A DNA stretch of 64,000 nucleotides from DATAVB01 sp040414495. GTDB lineage: Bacteria; Actinomycetota; Actinomycetes; Mycobacteriales; QHCD01. The stretch is from assembly GCA_040414495.1 (NCBI GenBank), contig JBEDUI010000239.1:1-64000 (forward strand), written 5' to 3'. The notes beneath the pieces were generated by a model. The model was given only the letters and a program-made list of their open reading frames with translations, made no database searches and was not told the origin of the DNA. Position 1 is the stretch's first letter; every line of letters begins with the position of its first letter. Below, in pieces: positions 25,407 to 34,813 of this stretch. Made by a program: the position numbers and the translations under genes.

Positions 25407-26426
25407 TCAGCCGGTACGGGCCAGTACGAAATCGGCCAGCGCGGCCAACCCAGCGCGGGCCGGTACGTCCGGCAGATCCGCCAGCGCTTCGCGGGCCCGC
25501 GAGGCGTATTCGGATGTCGTGGCACGCGCCTGTTCCATCGCCGGCGAGATACGCAGCAACTGCAATGCCTCGGCGTGCCGGTCATCGTCGGTCAGCGGAC
25601 CGGCCAACAGCTCCCGCAACCGGACCGCATCCGGATCGGTCGCCGTGGACCGCAGTGCGTACAACGCCGGCAACGTGTGGATGCCCTCGCGCAGGTCGGT
25701 GCCCGGCGTCTTCCCGGACTCGGCCGTCTGCGAGGCCACGTCGAGCAGGTCATCGGAAAGCTGGAACGCCGTCCCGACGATTTCCCCGTACCGCTGCACG
25801 TTCGCCACCACATCGGCCGGTGCGCCGGCGAACATCGCGCCGAACCGGGCCGACGTCGCGATCAACGACGCGGTCTTTTCATCCAACACGGTCAGGTAAT
25901 GCGCCACCGGGTCGGCATCACCCACCACGCCGCGCGTTTCCCGAATCTGGCCGGTAACCAACCGGGAGAACGTCCGCGCCTCGATCCGCACCGCCTCCGG
26001 GCCAAGGTCGGAGATGATGTCCGAGGCCCGGGCGAACAGGAAATCGCCGGTCAGAATCGCGACTGTATTGCTCCAGCGCGAATTGGCCGACTCGGCCCCA
26101 CGCCGCACCGGGGCTTCGTCCATCACGTCGTCGTGGTACAGCGTGGCCAGGTGGGTCAGCTCCACGACCACGGCCGCGTCGATGATGCCCGGAGCCTCCG
26201 GGTCGCCGAAGTGCGAGGCCAGCAACACCAACAGCGGCCGGAACCGCTTGCCGCCGGCCGCCACCAGGTGCCGCACCGGCTCGGCGATGAAGTCCACGTC
26301 GGTCGATACGGCGGCGTGCAACGCCTGCTCGACCCGGTCGAGGCCGGTACGTACCGACTCGGCCAGCTTCGGATCGGCGAGCTCGACGAAGCTCTGCATC
26401 GCGTCCGCCCGCGGCAGGCTGGTCAT
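25407..26426 (-). CDS. grcC: Polyprenyl diphosphate synthase (menaquinone side chain)
   Basis: Predicted 339 residues, full length for long-chain trans-prenyl synthases. The first Asp-rich motif is DDVMD (in LYHDDVMDEAPVRRG) and the second is DDLLD (in QLSDDLLDVA); GGKRFRP binds isopentenyl diphosphate. It elongates allylic diphosphate to the isoprenoid tail of menaquinone. It lies 69 bases downstream of nuoN on the same strand, the common position of this gene in actinomycetes, so respiration genes and quinone supply share one transcript or nearly so. Chain length cannot be read safely from sequence. Confidence 0.9.
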   Translation of the reverse strand: MTSLPRADAMQSFVELADPKLAESVRTGLDRVEQALHAAVSTDVDFIAEPVRHLVAAGGKRFRPLLVLLASHFGDPEAPGIIDAAVVVELTHLATLYHDDVMDEAPVRRGAESANSRWSNTVAILTGDFLFARASDIISDLGPEAVRIEARTFSRLVTGQIRETRGVVGDADPVAHYLTVLDEKTASLIATSARFGAMFAGAPADVVANVQRYGEIVGTAFQLSDDLLDVASQTAESGKTPGTDLREGIHTLPALYALRSTATDPDAVRLRELLAGPLTDDDRHAEALQLLRISPAMEQARATTSEYASRAREALADLPDVPARAGLAALADFVLARTG

Positions 26427-26495
26427 CGGCGCGGGCGCAGGCCAAAAGCCGCCGCCAGACGGCCAATGCCAACGATCGAGGTCACGTACACCGGC

Positions 26496-28061
26496 TCACG
26501 ATACGAAGTGGGCGGCCTTGTCGGCCACATCGAGGATCGACTGCGGGAAGATGCCCAGGAAGATCGTGGCCGCCGCGGTGACAGCGAGCGCGACCTGGGT
26601 CGGCCAGCCTGGCACGGCCACGGTCGGGCCGTCCTCCGGCGGGTCCGAGAAGTACATGAGCACCACGATGCGCAGGTAGAAGAACGCCGCGATCGCCGAG
26701 GCGACCAACGCGATCACCACCAGCGTCCCCAGCCCGGCGTCGATGCCGGCCCGGAAGATCACGAACTTGCCGATGAAGCCGGCTGTCAACGGCACACCCG
26801 CGAACGACAGCAGGAAGATCGTGAACACCCCGGCCAGCAGCGGCGACCGCTTGGCCAGACCGGCCCACTGCGACAGGTGCGTCGCCTCGCCGGTCGAGGT
26901 CCGTACCAGCGTCACCACCCCGAACGCACCGAGCGTGGCGAAGGCGTACGTGAGCAGGTAGAACATCGTGCTCGACAGGCCCGCGGGCGACAGCGACATG
27001 ACGCCGACGAGCAGGAAGCCGGCGTGCGCGATCGAGGAGTACGCCAGCAGTCGCTTCACGTCGGTCTGGGTCAGACCGAAGATCGCGCCGACCAGCATCG
27101 AGATGATCGCGACGCCCCACATGATCGGCCGCCAGTCCCACGACGTCGAGCCGAACGCGACGTAGAAGACCCGCAGCATCGCGCCGAACGCGGCGACCTT
27201 GGTGCAGGCGGCCATGAAGCCGGTGATCGGGGTCGGCGCGCCCTGGTAGACGTCCGGGGTCCAGGTGTGGAACGGAGCCACGGAACCCTTGAACAGCAGG
27301 CCGACCACCAGCAGGCCGAAGCCCAACAGCAGCAGCGAGTCGCCCTTGTTGGTCCCGCTGGAGGCGGCGAAAATGCCGTGCAGATTAACCGTGCCCGCGT
27401 ACCCGTACAGCATCGCCAGGCCGTACAGGAAGAACGCCGAGGCGAACGCGCCGAGCAGGAAGTACTTGACCGCGGCTTCCTGCGACAGCAACCGGCGCCG
27501 CCGGGCCAGGCCGGTCAGCAGGTACAGCGGGAGCGAGAGCACTTCCAGCGATACGAACATCAGCAGCAGGTTGTTCGACGCGGGGAAGAGCATCATGCCC
27601 GAGAGGGCGAACGTGATCAGCGGGTACGCCTCGGTCTGCACCCGGGTCGCCGTGGCCTGGGCCCGGTCGCGGCTGCTGCCGACCGCCAACGCGGCCTGAC
27701 TGACCAGGGCACTCCCGCCGGCGTCGACCTTGCGCTCAGCCACCAGCAGGATGCTGATCAGACCCAGCACCGCCAGCGAGCCTTCCAGGAACAGCGTCGG
27801 CCCGTCGATCGCAACCGCGCCCGCCGCGGTGGCGACGTGCTTGTTCCGGATCACGATGACCGTGATCAGCGCGGCCACGCAGCCGGCCATCGCCAGCGGC
27901 GCCTGGATCAGCATGCGAGTGGCCCGAGACGTGAAGGCCTCGATCAGCACCCCCGCGCACGCCACGCCGAGCATGATCAGCATCGGCAGCAGCGCCACGT
28001 AGGCAATGGACGGCGAATGGATCGGCGCCATATCGGCGGCGGTGTTCACCACACCATTCAT
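26496..28061 (-). CDS. nuoN: NADH-quinone oxidoreductase subunit N
   Basis: Predicted 521 residues, about 14 membrane helices of the antiporter-like fold. Typical segments include TDVKRLLAYSSIAHAGFLLVGV and the proton-channel lysine region KVAAFGAMLR. It is one of three proton-pumping membrane-arm subunits of complex I. It is the last nuo gene; its ATG overlaps the nuoM stop by four bases. The start MNGVVNTAADMAPIHS may be used from the second Met at residue 11. Confidence 0.94.
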   Translation of the reverse strand: MNGVVNTAADMAPIHSPSIAYVALLPMLIMLGVACAGVLIEAFTSRATRMLIQAPLAMAGCVAALITVIVIRNKHVATAAGAVAIDGPTLFLEGSLAVLGLISILLVAERKVDAGGSALVSQAALAVGSSRDRAQATATRVQTEAYPLITFALSGMMLFPASNNLLLMFVSLEVLSLPLYLLTGLARRRRLLSQEAAVKYFLLGAFASAFFLYGLAMLYGYAGTVNLHGIFAASSGTNKGDSLLLLGFGLLVVGLLFKGSVAPFHTWTPDVYQGAPTPITGFMAACTKVAAFGAMLRVFYVAFGSTSWDWRPIMWGVAIISMLVGAIFGLTQTDVKRLLAYSSIAHAGFLLVGVMSLSPAGLSSTMFYLLTYAFATLGAFGVVTLVRTSTGEATHLSQWAGLAKRSPLLAGVFTIFLLSFAGVPLTAGFIGKFVIFRAGIDAGLGTLVVIALVASAIAAFFYLRIVVLMYFSDPPEDGPTVAVPGWPTQVALAVTAAATIFLGIFPQSILDVADKAAHFVS

Positions 28062-29566
28062 TTGGCCGCGCTCCCCGCGGTCGGAGCCGGATCGGTCTTA
28101 CCCACGTCCTGCATGGTCGCCTTCACGGCTGGGTTAATGACGGACAGAATCGGCTTGGGATACACGCCGAGGAACACGATCAGCACCAGCAGCGGCCCGA
28201 TCGCCCAGGCCTCACGGCCGGACAGGTCACGCCAGCGGCCGACCTTCTCACCCTTCGGGCCGTGGAAGAGCCGCTGGTACATCCACAGCACGTACAGCGC
28301 GGCGAAGATGATGCCGATCGTCGCGAGGATCGCGTACACCTTGTGCACGGTGAACGTGCCCACCAGCGTGAGGAACTCGCTGACGAAGGTCGACAGGCCC
28401 GGCAGCGCCAGCGACGAGAGGCCGGCGAACAGGAACACGCCGGACAGCCACGGCGTCACCGAGGCCACGCCGCCGTAGTCGCCGATCAGCCGGCTCTTGC
28501 CCCGGGTGATCAGGATGCCGACGGCGATGAACAGCATGCCGGTCGACAGGCCGTGGTTGACCATGTAGAGCACGGCCCCGGAGCCACCCTGGGTGGTGAA
28601 CGCGAAGATGCCCAGCCCGATGAACCCGAAGTGCGCGATCGAGGTGTACGCGACCAGTCGCTTCATGTCGCGTTGACCGACCGCGACGATCGCGCCGTAG
28701 ATAATGCCGATGACCGAGAGGATCAGCACCATCGGGGCGAAGTACCGCGACGCATCCGGGAACAGCGGCAGGCAGTAGCGCAGGAACCCGAACGTGCCCA
28801 CCTTGTCCAGCACACCAACCAGGAGCACCGCGCCGCCGATCGGTGCCTCGGCGCCGGCGTCGGGCAGCCAGGTGTGGAAAGGCACCAGCGGGGCCTTGAT
28901 CGCGAAGGCGATGAAGAAGCCGAAGAACAGCAGCTTCTGGTAGCCCGGGTCGACCGTGCCCACCAGCTTCATGAACGCGAACGAGTGCGTCGGCGAGGCG
29001 AAGTACAGCGTGATGACCGCGGCCAGCATGATCAGGCCGCCGAGCAGGCTGTACAGGAAGAACTTCATCGCGGCGTACTGCCGACGCGGGCCGCCGAAGG
29101 AACCGATGAGGAAGTACATCGGGACCAACATGGCCTCGAAGAAGACGTAGAACAGGAAGACGTCGGTGGCCACGAAAACGCCGACCATCATGACTTCCAG
29201 CGCCAACAGCCAGCCGAAGAACGCCCGCGGGCTGCGGTTGCCCGGCGTCTCGTCGTTCCAGGAGGCGATGACCACCACGGGTACGAGTACGGCGATCAGC
29301 AGCACCATCACCAACGCGATGCCGTCGACCCCGACCGCGAAGCTCACGCCGAACGCCCTGATCCAGGTCCACGACAGGTTGCCCTGGAACCGGGCCCCGT
29401 TCGGCTTGAACTGCGCCGCCGCGATGATCGCCACGACCAGGGCCACCAACGACGTACCCAGCGTGATCTGCTTGGCCTGCTCATCCCGGCCTTCCGGCAG
29501 GAGCGCAACGATCAGCGCCCCGACCAGCGGGATCGCGCCGAGCGCAATGAGCCAGTAGCCGCTCAC
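28058..29566 (-). CDS. nuoM: NADH-quinone oxidoreductase subunit M
   Basis: Predicted 502 residues from GTG 29566 (VSGYWLIALGAIPLVG), overlapping the nuoL stop as GTGA; the frame open further upstream lies inside nuoL in another frame. Antiporter-like motifs include the essential glutamate region YVFFEAMLVPMYFLIG, HTWLPDAGAEAPIGGAVLLVGVLDKVG and DMKRLVAYTSIAHFGFIGLG. Second proton-pumping subunit of the membrane arm. Confidence 0.95.
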   Translation of the reverse strand: MSGYWLIALGAIPLVGALIVALLPEGRDEQAKQITLGTSLVALVVAIIAAAQFKPNGARFQGNLSWTWIRAFGVSFAVGVDGIALVMVLLIAVLVPVVVIASWNDETPGNRSPRAFFGWLLALEVMMVGVFVATDVFLFYVFFEAMLVPMYFLIGSFGGPRRQYAAMKFFLYSLLGGLIMLAAVITLYFASPTHSFAFMKLVGTVDPGYQKLLFFGFFIAFAIKAPLVPFHTWLPDAGAEAPIGGAVLLVGVLDKVGTFGFLRYCLPLFPDASRYFAPMVLILSVIGIIYGAIVAVGQRDMKRLVAYTSIAHFGFIGLGIFAFTTQGGSGAVLYMVNHGLSTGMLFIAVGILITRGKSRLIGDYGGVASVTPWLSGVFLFAGLSSLALPGLSTFVSEFLTLVGTFTVHKVYAILATIGIIFAALYVLWMYQRLFHGPKGEKVGRWRDLSGREAWAIGPLLVLIVFLGVYPKPILSVINPAVKATMQDVGKTDPAPTAGSAAK

Positions 29567-31527
29567 CCAAACCTCACAGCCAACAGGGCGGCGACCACCA
29601 CGAACGAGCCGCCGAGCATGGACATGGCGTAGGACCGGACGAATCCGGTCTGCAGCCGGCGCAGCCGCGCCGAACTGCCCCCGAGCAGAGCCCCGATACC
29701 GCCGACGGCGCCATCCACACCGCGGCTGTCGAAGTAGACCGCCGCGCGGGACAGCCACTCACCGGGGTGCGCGAACAGCCCTTCGTTGAGGGCGTCGCCG
29801 TACAGGTTCTTGCGGGCGGCGACCACGATCGGCCCGGCCGCCGGCGGGGTGACCGGCACGTCCTTACGACCGACGGCCAGCCAGGCGAAGACACCACCGA
29901 GCAGCATGGCGACGATCGTCAGGATCGACAGCGTGGTCGAGGAAATCGCCTCGGTGTTCGGCTCGGCGAACCCGACGGCCGGCGTCAGCCAGTGCACCAG
30001 GCGGTCGCCGGTGGCGAACCAGGCACCGGCGCCGATCGCGCCGATGGCCAGCAGGATCATCGGGATCGTCATGACCGGCGGCGACTCGTGCGGGTGCGCG
30101 TCCTGCGCCCAACGCCGCTTGCCGAAGAACGTCATCATCATCAGCCGGGTCATGTAGAACGCGGTCAGCAGGGCACCGATCAGCGCGCAGGTGCCGAGGA
30201 TCGTGCCCGACGTACCGCCCTTGTCGAAGGCAGCCTCGATGATCTTGTCCTTGGTGAAGTAACCGGACAGGCCCGGGAAGCCGATCAGGGCCAGGTAACA
30301 GATGCCGAACGTGATGGCCGTGATCGGCATGACGCGGGCCAGACCGCCGTAGCGGCGCATGTTGACCTCGTCGTTCATCCCGTGCATCACCGAACCGGCG
30401 CCGAGGAACAGCCCGGCCTTGAAGAAACCGTGGGCCAGCAGGTGCATGATGCCCAGCGCGTAACCGGCCGGGCCGAGGCCGACGGCCAGGAACATGTAGC
30501 CGATCTGGCTGACGGTCGAGTACGCCAGCACCTTCTTGATGTCGTCGTACGCGCAACCGCTGATGCAGCCGTAGAGCAGGGTGACCGCGCCGATGATCGT
30601 GACGACGGTCCGGCCGTCGGTGGTGGCGTCGAAGATCGGGTTGGACCGCGCGATCACGTAGACGCCGGCGGTCACCATCGTCGCGGCGTGGATCAGCGCG
30701 GAAACCGGGGTCGGGCCCTCCATGGCGTCGGGCAACCACGCCTGCAGCGGAACCTGACCGGACTTACCGCAGGCGCCGAGCAGCAACAGCAACGCGATCG
30801 CGGTGACCGTGGTGGCCGAGGCGTGGTGGATGCCGGCGAAGACGCCGTCGAACGACGTGGTGCCCAGGGAGGCGAACATCAGCATGATCGCGATCGACAG
30901 GCCGACGTCGCCGACCCGGTTCATGATGAACGCCTTCTTCGCCGCCGTGGCCGCCGCGGGCTTGTAGGTCCAGAACCCGATCAGCAGGTACGAGGCCAGA
31001 CCGACACCCTCCCAGCCGACGTACATGACCAGGAAGTTGTTGCCCAGGACCAGCAGCAGCATCGCCGCGATGAACAGGTTGAAGTACGCGAAGAAGCGGC
31101 GCCGTTCCGGGTCGTGCGCCATGTACCCGAGCGAGTAGATGTGGATCAGCGAGCCGACGCCGGTGATCAGCAGCACGAAACACATCGAGAGCTGGTCCAA
31201 CTGCAGCGCCGCGTCGACGTGGAAGCTGCCGACCGGTATCCAGGTGAACAGGTGGACGTTGTGGCGGCGGTCGTTCGCGCTCTCACCGCGCATGTTGAAG
31301 TACAGCGCGACGGCGTAGATGAAGCAGACCACCGGCACCGCGACACCGAGGTAGTGGCCCCACTTGTCACCGCGCTTGCCGGTGAAGAACAGCACGATCG
31401 CCGAGGCCAGCGGCAGCGCGATGAGCAGCCAGGAGGCCTGCTGCAGACCACCACTGGCCGGATGGGACGCCTCGGTGGCCAACGACGTTATTCCGTTAGC
31501 CAGGGACGCACCGGCGAGGTTGCTCAC
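29563..31527 (-). CDS. nuoL: NADH-quinone oxidoreductase subunit L
   Basis: Predicted 654 residues, full length, including the C-terminal region that forms the long lateral helix of the membrane arm. Core motifs: YVGWEGVGLASYLLIGFW, LPDAMEGPTPVSALIHAATMVTAGVY and DIKKVLAYSTVSQIGYM. Start GTG 31527. The start is 164 bases from nuoK, an exceptional gap in an otherwise overlapping operon. Confidence 0.95.
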   Translation of the reverse strand: MSNLAGASLANGITSLATEASHPASGGLQQASWLLIALPLASAIVLFFTGKRGDKWGHYLGVAVPVVCFIYAVALYFNMRGESANDRRHNVHLFTWIPVGSFHVDAALQLDQLSMCFVLLITGVGSLIHIYSLGYMAHDPERRRFFAYFNLFIAAMLLLVLGNNFLVMYVGWEGVGLASYLLIGFWTYKPAAATAAKKAFIMNRVGDVGLSIAIMLMFASLGTTSFDGVFAGIHHASATTVTAIALLLLLGACGKSGQVPLQAWLPDAMEGPTPVSALIHAATMVTAGVYVIARSNPIFDATTDGRTVVTIIGAVTLLYGCISGCAYDDIKKVLAYSTVSQIGYMFLAVGLGPAGYALGIMHLLAHGFFKAGLFLGAGSVMHGMNDEVNMRRYGGLARVMPITAITFGICYLALIGFPGLSGYFTKDKIIEAAFDKGGTSGTILGTCALIGALLTAFYMTRLMMMTFFGKRRWAQDAHPHESPPVMTIPMILLAIGAIGAGAWFATGDRLVHWLTPAVGFAEPNTEAISSTTLSILTIVAMLLGGVFAWLAVGRKDVPVTPPAAGPIVVAARKNLYGDALNEGLFAHPGEWLSRAAVYFDSRGVDGAVGGIGALLGGSSARLRRLQTGFVRSYAMSMLGGSFVVVAALLAVRFG

Positions 31528-31564
31528 GGTTTCCTATCGCCTCTCTGACATCGCGTCCCGACCG

Positions 31565-31684
31565 AAGCCGGGCCGGCTTGTATCTTGCGCGCCCCGGCGG
31601 AGCCGGAACGGTGGTGCTACGTACGGACATGCGGTCCCGGCGGACCGGGTCGATCAAGCTGACTGGTCGTCCCGGCAGAGCCGG
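31565..31684. other. nuoK-nuoL spacer with small GC hairpins
   Basis: The 164-base spacer between nuoK and nuoL holds four short perfect hairpins: AAGCCG-3-CGGCTT (31565-31579), CCGGC-3-GCCGG (31594-31606), CCCGG-4-CCGGG (31636-31649) and CCGGC-3-GCCGG (31672-31684). No open frame spans it with coding features. Possible roles are RNA processing, stability control or partial termination. Confidence 0.6.
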
Positions 31685-31691
31685 AGAGACT

Positions 31692-31991
31692 CTAGTACTT
31701 CAGCAAGTTCGAGTCGTCGACGGAGGCCGACCGCCGGGTGCGGAAGATCGACATGATGATCGCCAATCCGACCACCACCTCGGCCGCGGCCACCACCATG
31801 ACAAAGAACGCCATGATCTGACCGTCGAGCGTGCCGTTGATGCGGGAGAACGTCACGAGCGCCAGGTTGGCCGCGTTGAGCATGAGCTCGATGCACATGA
31901 ACACGACGATGGCGTTGCGCCGCACCAGGACGCCGACCGTCCCGATCGAGAACAGAATGGCGGACAGCAGCAGATACCAGGTCGGGCTCAC
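31692..31991 (-). CDS. nuoK: NADH-quinone oxidoreductase subunit K
   Basis: Predicted 99 residues with three membrane helices, the standard NuoK (MrpC-like) size. The conserved glutamate lies in VFMCIELMLNAANLALV, and a second acidic residue in VVAAAEVVVGLAI. Start overlaps the nuoJ stop by four bases. Confidence 0.95.
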   Translation of the reverse strand: MSPTWYLLLSAILFSIGTVGVLVRRNAIVVFMCIELMLNAANLALVTFSRINGTLDGQIMAFFVMVVAAAEVVVGLAIIMSIFRTRRSASVDDSNLLKY

Positions 31992-32800
31992 TGCTCACTC
32001 CTCTCCAGCTCACCGCGACTGGGCGCGTGCTGTTCGAGCTCGGCCACCTCCGCGGTTTTGATCACACTGGACTCGGCTGTGGTGCCGTCGGGCAGCAAAG
32101 CCCGGCGGGCGACCGAGTCACCGTAGGCGTAGACACCGGGACCGGGTTTCGGTCCGATGTACTCACCGCTGCGGAACCGGGTCTTGAGCAGTTGCTTCTG
32201 GGTACGCCGCTCGCCCGGCTCGCGCTCGATGTTGCCGAGCACCATCGCCCCGACCGCCGCCGTGATCAGCAGGGCCGAGGTGAGCTCGAACGCGAAGACG
32301 TAGTCGTGGAAGAGCAACCGCGAGATGCCGGGTAGGTTGCCGGCCGCGTTGGCCGCCTCCAGGCCGGCCGCGCGGCGTTTGTCCAGCGCACCGGCGATGA
32401 CGGCGATCAGCAGCGCGGCCAGTCCGGCCCCGAGCAGGATCGCGGCGACCCGTTGACCGCGCAACGTCTCGATCAACGAATCGGAGGTATCACGGCCGAT
32501 CAGCATCAGCACGAACAGGAACAGGATCATGATCGCGCCGGTGTAGACGATGATCTGCACGAAGCCGATGAACGGCCCCTGCTCCATCACGTAGAAGATG
32601 CCGAGCGAGAACATCGTCGTCACCAACCACAGCGCCGAGTGCACCGCGTTGCGTGACAAAACCATCCCGAGCGCGCCGATGATGGAAAGCGGACCGAGGA
32701 TCCAGAAGATCACGGCCTCGCCGTTGTGCATCTGCTGTCCGGCCGGCAACGCGACGTTCGTCATGGCCACATTGGACAGTGCGACTGCGTGCTGGATCAT
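31988..32800 (-). CDS. nuoJ: NADH-quinone oxidoreductase subunit J
   Basis: Predicted 270 residues. Five membrane helices in the first ~190 residues, including the pi-bulge-type segment VQIIVYTGAIMILFLFVLMLIG, followed by a polar C-terminal tail of about 70 residues (GPKPGPGVYAYGDSVARRALL) that is typical of actinomycete NuoJ. Overlaps nuoI at its start and nuoK at its stop, four bases each. The family start may be nearer residue 24 (MHNGEAVIFWILGPL). Confidence 0.93.
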   Translation of the reverse strand: MIQHAVALSNVAMTNVALPAGQQMHNGEAVIFWILGPLSIIGALGMVLSRNAVHSALWLVTTMFSLGIFYVMEQGPFIGFVQIIVYTGAIMILFLFVLMLIGRDTSDSLIETLRGQRVAAILLGAGLAALLIAVIAGALDKRRAAGLEAANAAGNLPGISRLLFHDYVFAFELTSALLITAAVGAMVLGNIEREPGERRTQKQLLKTRFRSGEYIGPKPGPGVYAYGDSVARRALLPDGTTAESSVIKTAEVAELEQHAPSRGELERSEQ

Positions 32801-33453
32801 GATGCTGCCTTCGGCTTCGGGGACTCCCCAGCGGCCGCTGCCTCGTCCCGTGGGCTGGTGCGCCGACCCTGCTGCGCGCGACCCACATCCTCCTGCGCGC
32901 CACCGGGCCGCGATCCGCCCTCGCGCTGCGGGTACTCCGCACCGGCGCTCGCACCAGGATTGGTGGGGCCGCTGGCGTAGTAGTCGGTCTCGTCCTTGCC
33001 CAACCGCATCGGGTGCGGCGGCTGCTCCATACCCGGCAGCAGCGGCGCGAGCAGCTGCTCCTTGGTGTAGATCAGGTCCTTACGGGAGTCCGAGGCCAGC
33101 TCGTACTCGTTGCTCATCGTCAGCGAACGGGTCGGGCAGGCCTCGATGCACAACCCGCAGAAAATGCAGCGGGCGTAATTGATCTGGTAGATGGCGCCGT
33201 ACCGCTCACCGGGCGAGAAACGCTTCTCGGCGGTGTTGTCGCCACCTTCCACGTAGATCGCGTCGGCCGGACAGGCCCAGGCGCACAGTTCGCAGCCGAC
33301 GCATTTCTCCAGGCCGTCCGGATGGCGGTTGAGTACGTGTCGGCCGTGGTAGCGCGGCTTGGTCGCCGTGCCGGCCTCCGGGTATTGGATCGTGGCCTTC
33401 TTCTCGAAGATCGTCGAGAAGGTGAGACCGAAACCCTTAACCGCCTCAAACAC
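32797..33453 (-). CDS. nuoI: NADH-quinone oxidoreductase subunit I (2x 4Fe-4S)
   Basis: Predicted 218 residues. Two ferredoxin motifs, CVGCELCAWACP and CIFCGLCIEACP, hold clusters N6a and N6b that lead electrons to NuoB. The C-terminal 70 residues are charged and low in complexity (GGSRPGGAQEDVGRAQQGRR), an actinomycete-type extension. Starts at GTG 33453, eight bases inside the end of nuoH. Confidence 0.95.
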   Translation of the reverse strand: MFEAVKGFGLTFSTIFEKKATIQYPEAGTATKPRYHGRHVLNRHPDGLEKCVGCELCAWACPADAIYVEGGDNTAEKRFSPGERYGAIYQINYARCIFCGLCIEACPTRSLTMSNEYELASDSRKDLIYTKEQLLAPLLPGMEQPPHPMRLGKDETDYYASGPTNPGASAGAEYPQREGGSRPGGAQEDVGRAQQGRRTSPRDEAAAAGESPKPKAAS

Positions 33454-34813
33454 CGGGATTCTCCTCCCCTGGTTGTTCGGTGGAAACGCTCACGGTGCTG
33501 ACCGCAAGTCGGGGCGAGGGCGGAACGACCAGGTCCATCGGTGGCACCGGGTACGGGGTCGGCTCCTTGGCCTCGGCTTCGGCCTGCGCCGCCGCGGTCG
33601 CGTCGAGGTTCTTGGCCCGGCGGTCGTACAGCCAGAAGATCAGCGCCAGCAGGACCAGGACCGGGATGCCGACCAGGGCGACGGTTTCGCCGGCCGGGCG
33701 ACCCGAGGACCGCAGCGCCTGCAGGGCGGCGACCAACAGCAGCCATACCAGGCTGAAGGGCACCAGGACCTTCCAGCCCAACTGCATGAGCTGGTCGTAC
33801 CGCAGCCGGGGCAGCGTGGCCCGCAGCCAAATGAACCCGGACAGCAGCAGCATGACCTTGATCAGGAACCAGATCAGCGGCACCCAACCCGAGTTCGCCC
33901 CGCCCCACAAGGAGATCGGCCACGGCGCCCGCCAACCACCGAGGAACAGCGTGGTGCACAAGGCGGAGACGCCGACCATGTTGATGTACTCAGCGAGGAA
34001 GAACAGCGCGAACTTCATCGACGTGTACTCGGTGTGGTAGCCACCGACCAGCTCGCCCTCACCCTCAGGCAGGTCGAACGGAATGCGGTTCGTCTCGGCC
34101 ACACCCGAGATCACGTAAATCACGAACGAGGGCAGCAGCGCGATGCAATACCAGACGTGATGCTCCTGCGCGGCCACGATCCCGGACGGGGAGAGCGTGC
34201 CGGCCAGGATGAACACCGCACCCAGCGACAGGCCCATCGAGACCTCGTACGAGATCATCTGCGCCGCCGCCCGCAGACCACCCAGCAGCGGGTAGGTCGA
34301 GCCGGACGCCCAACCGGCCAGCACAATGCCGTACACACCGAGCGAGGAGCAGGCCAACACCAGCAGCGTGGCGACCCCGAAGTCGGTCAACTGCAACGGC
34401 GTGTGATGCCCACCGATCGACACGATCGGACCGAGCGGGGTCACCGAGAAGGCGACGAACGCCGGCACCGCCGAGAGCACCGGGGCGATGAAGTACACCG
34501 GCTTGTCGACGATCGCCGGAATGATCTCTTCCTTGAACGCCAGCTTCAGGCCGTCCATCAGGCTCTGCAGCAGGCCGAACGGACCGATCCGGTTCGGACC
34601 GATCCGGTACTGCATGAAGCTGATCAGCCGCCGCTCCCACCAGATCATCAGGAGCGTCATGACCACCAGGAACGCGAACATCCCGACGATCTTCACGATG
34701 ATCAGCCAGATCGTCTCCGAGCCGAACGGGAAGTTCGCCGCGTCCGACGCGGCCGAGGCCACGTAGTGGGCGGAGGAGAGCGAGCTGGGGAGCGCAGCCG
34801 ACTCGATCGGCAT
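33446..34813 (-). CDS. nuoH: NADH-quinone oxidoreductase subunit H
   Basis: Predicted 455 residues. Eight membrane helices with the quinone-site loops: ERRLISFMQYRIGPNRIGPFG and AETNRIPFDLPEGEGELVGGYHTEY. A hydrophilic C-terminal tail of about 60 residues carries Pro and acidic residues. ATG 34813 overlaps the nuoG stop by one base (TGATG); GTG 34816 is an alternative. It forms the quinone chamber joining the two arms of complex I. Confidence 0.95.
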   Translation of the reverse strand: MPIESAALPSSLSSAHYVASAASDAANFPFGSETIWLIIVKIVGMFAFLVVMTLLMIWWERRLISFMQYRIGPNRIGPFGLLQSLMDGLKLAFKEEIIPAIVDKPVYFIAPVLSAVPAFVAFSVTPLGPIVSIGGHHTPLQLTDFGVATLLVLACSSLGVYGIVLAGWASGSTYPLLGGLRAAAQMISYEVSMGLSLGAVFILAGTLSPSGIVAAQEHHVWYCIALLPSFVIYVISGVAETNRIPFDLPEGEGELVGGYHTEYTSMKFALFFLAEYINMVGVSALCTTLFLGGWRAPWPISLWGGANSGWVPLIWFLIKVMLLLSGFIWLRATLPRLRYDQLMQLGWKVLVPFSLVWLLLVAALQALRSSGRPAGETVALVGIPVLVLLALIFWLYDRRAKNLDATAAAQAEAEAKEPTPYPVPPMDLVVPPSPRLAVSTVSVSTEQPGEENPGV

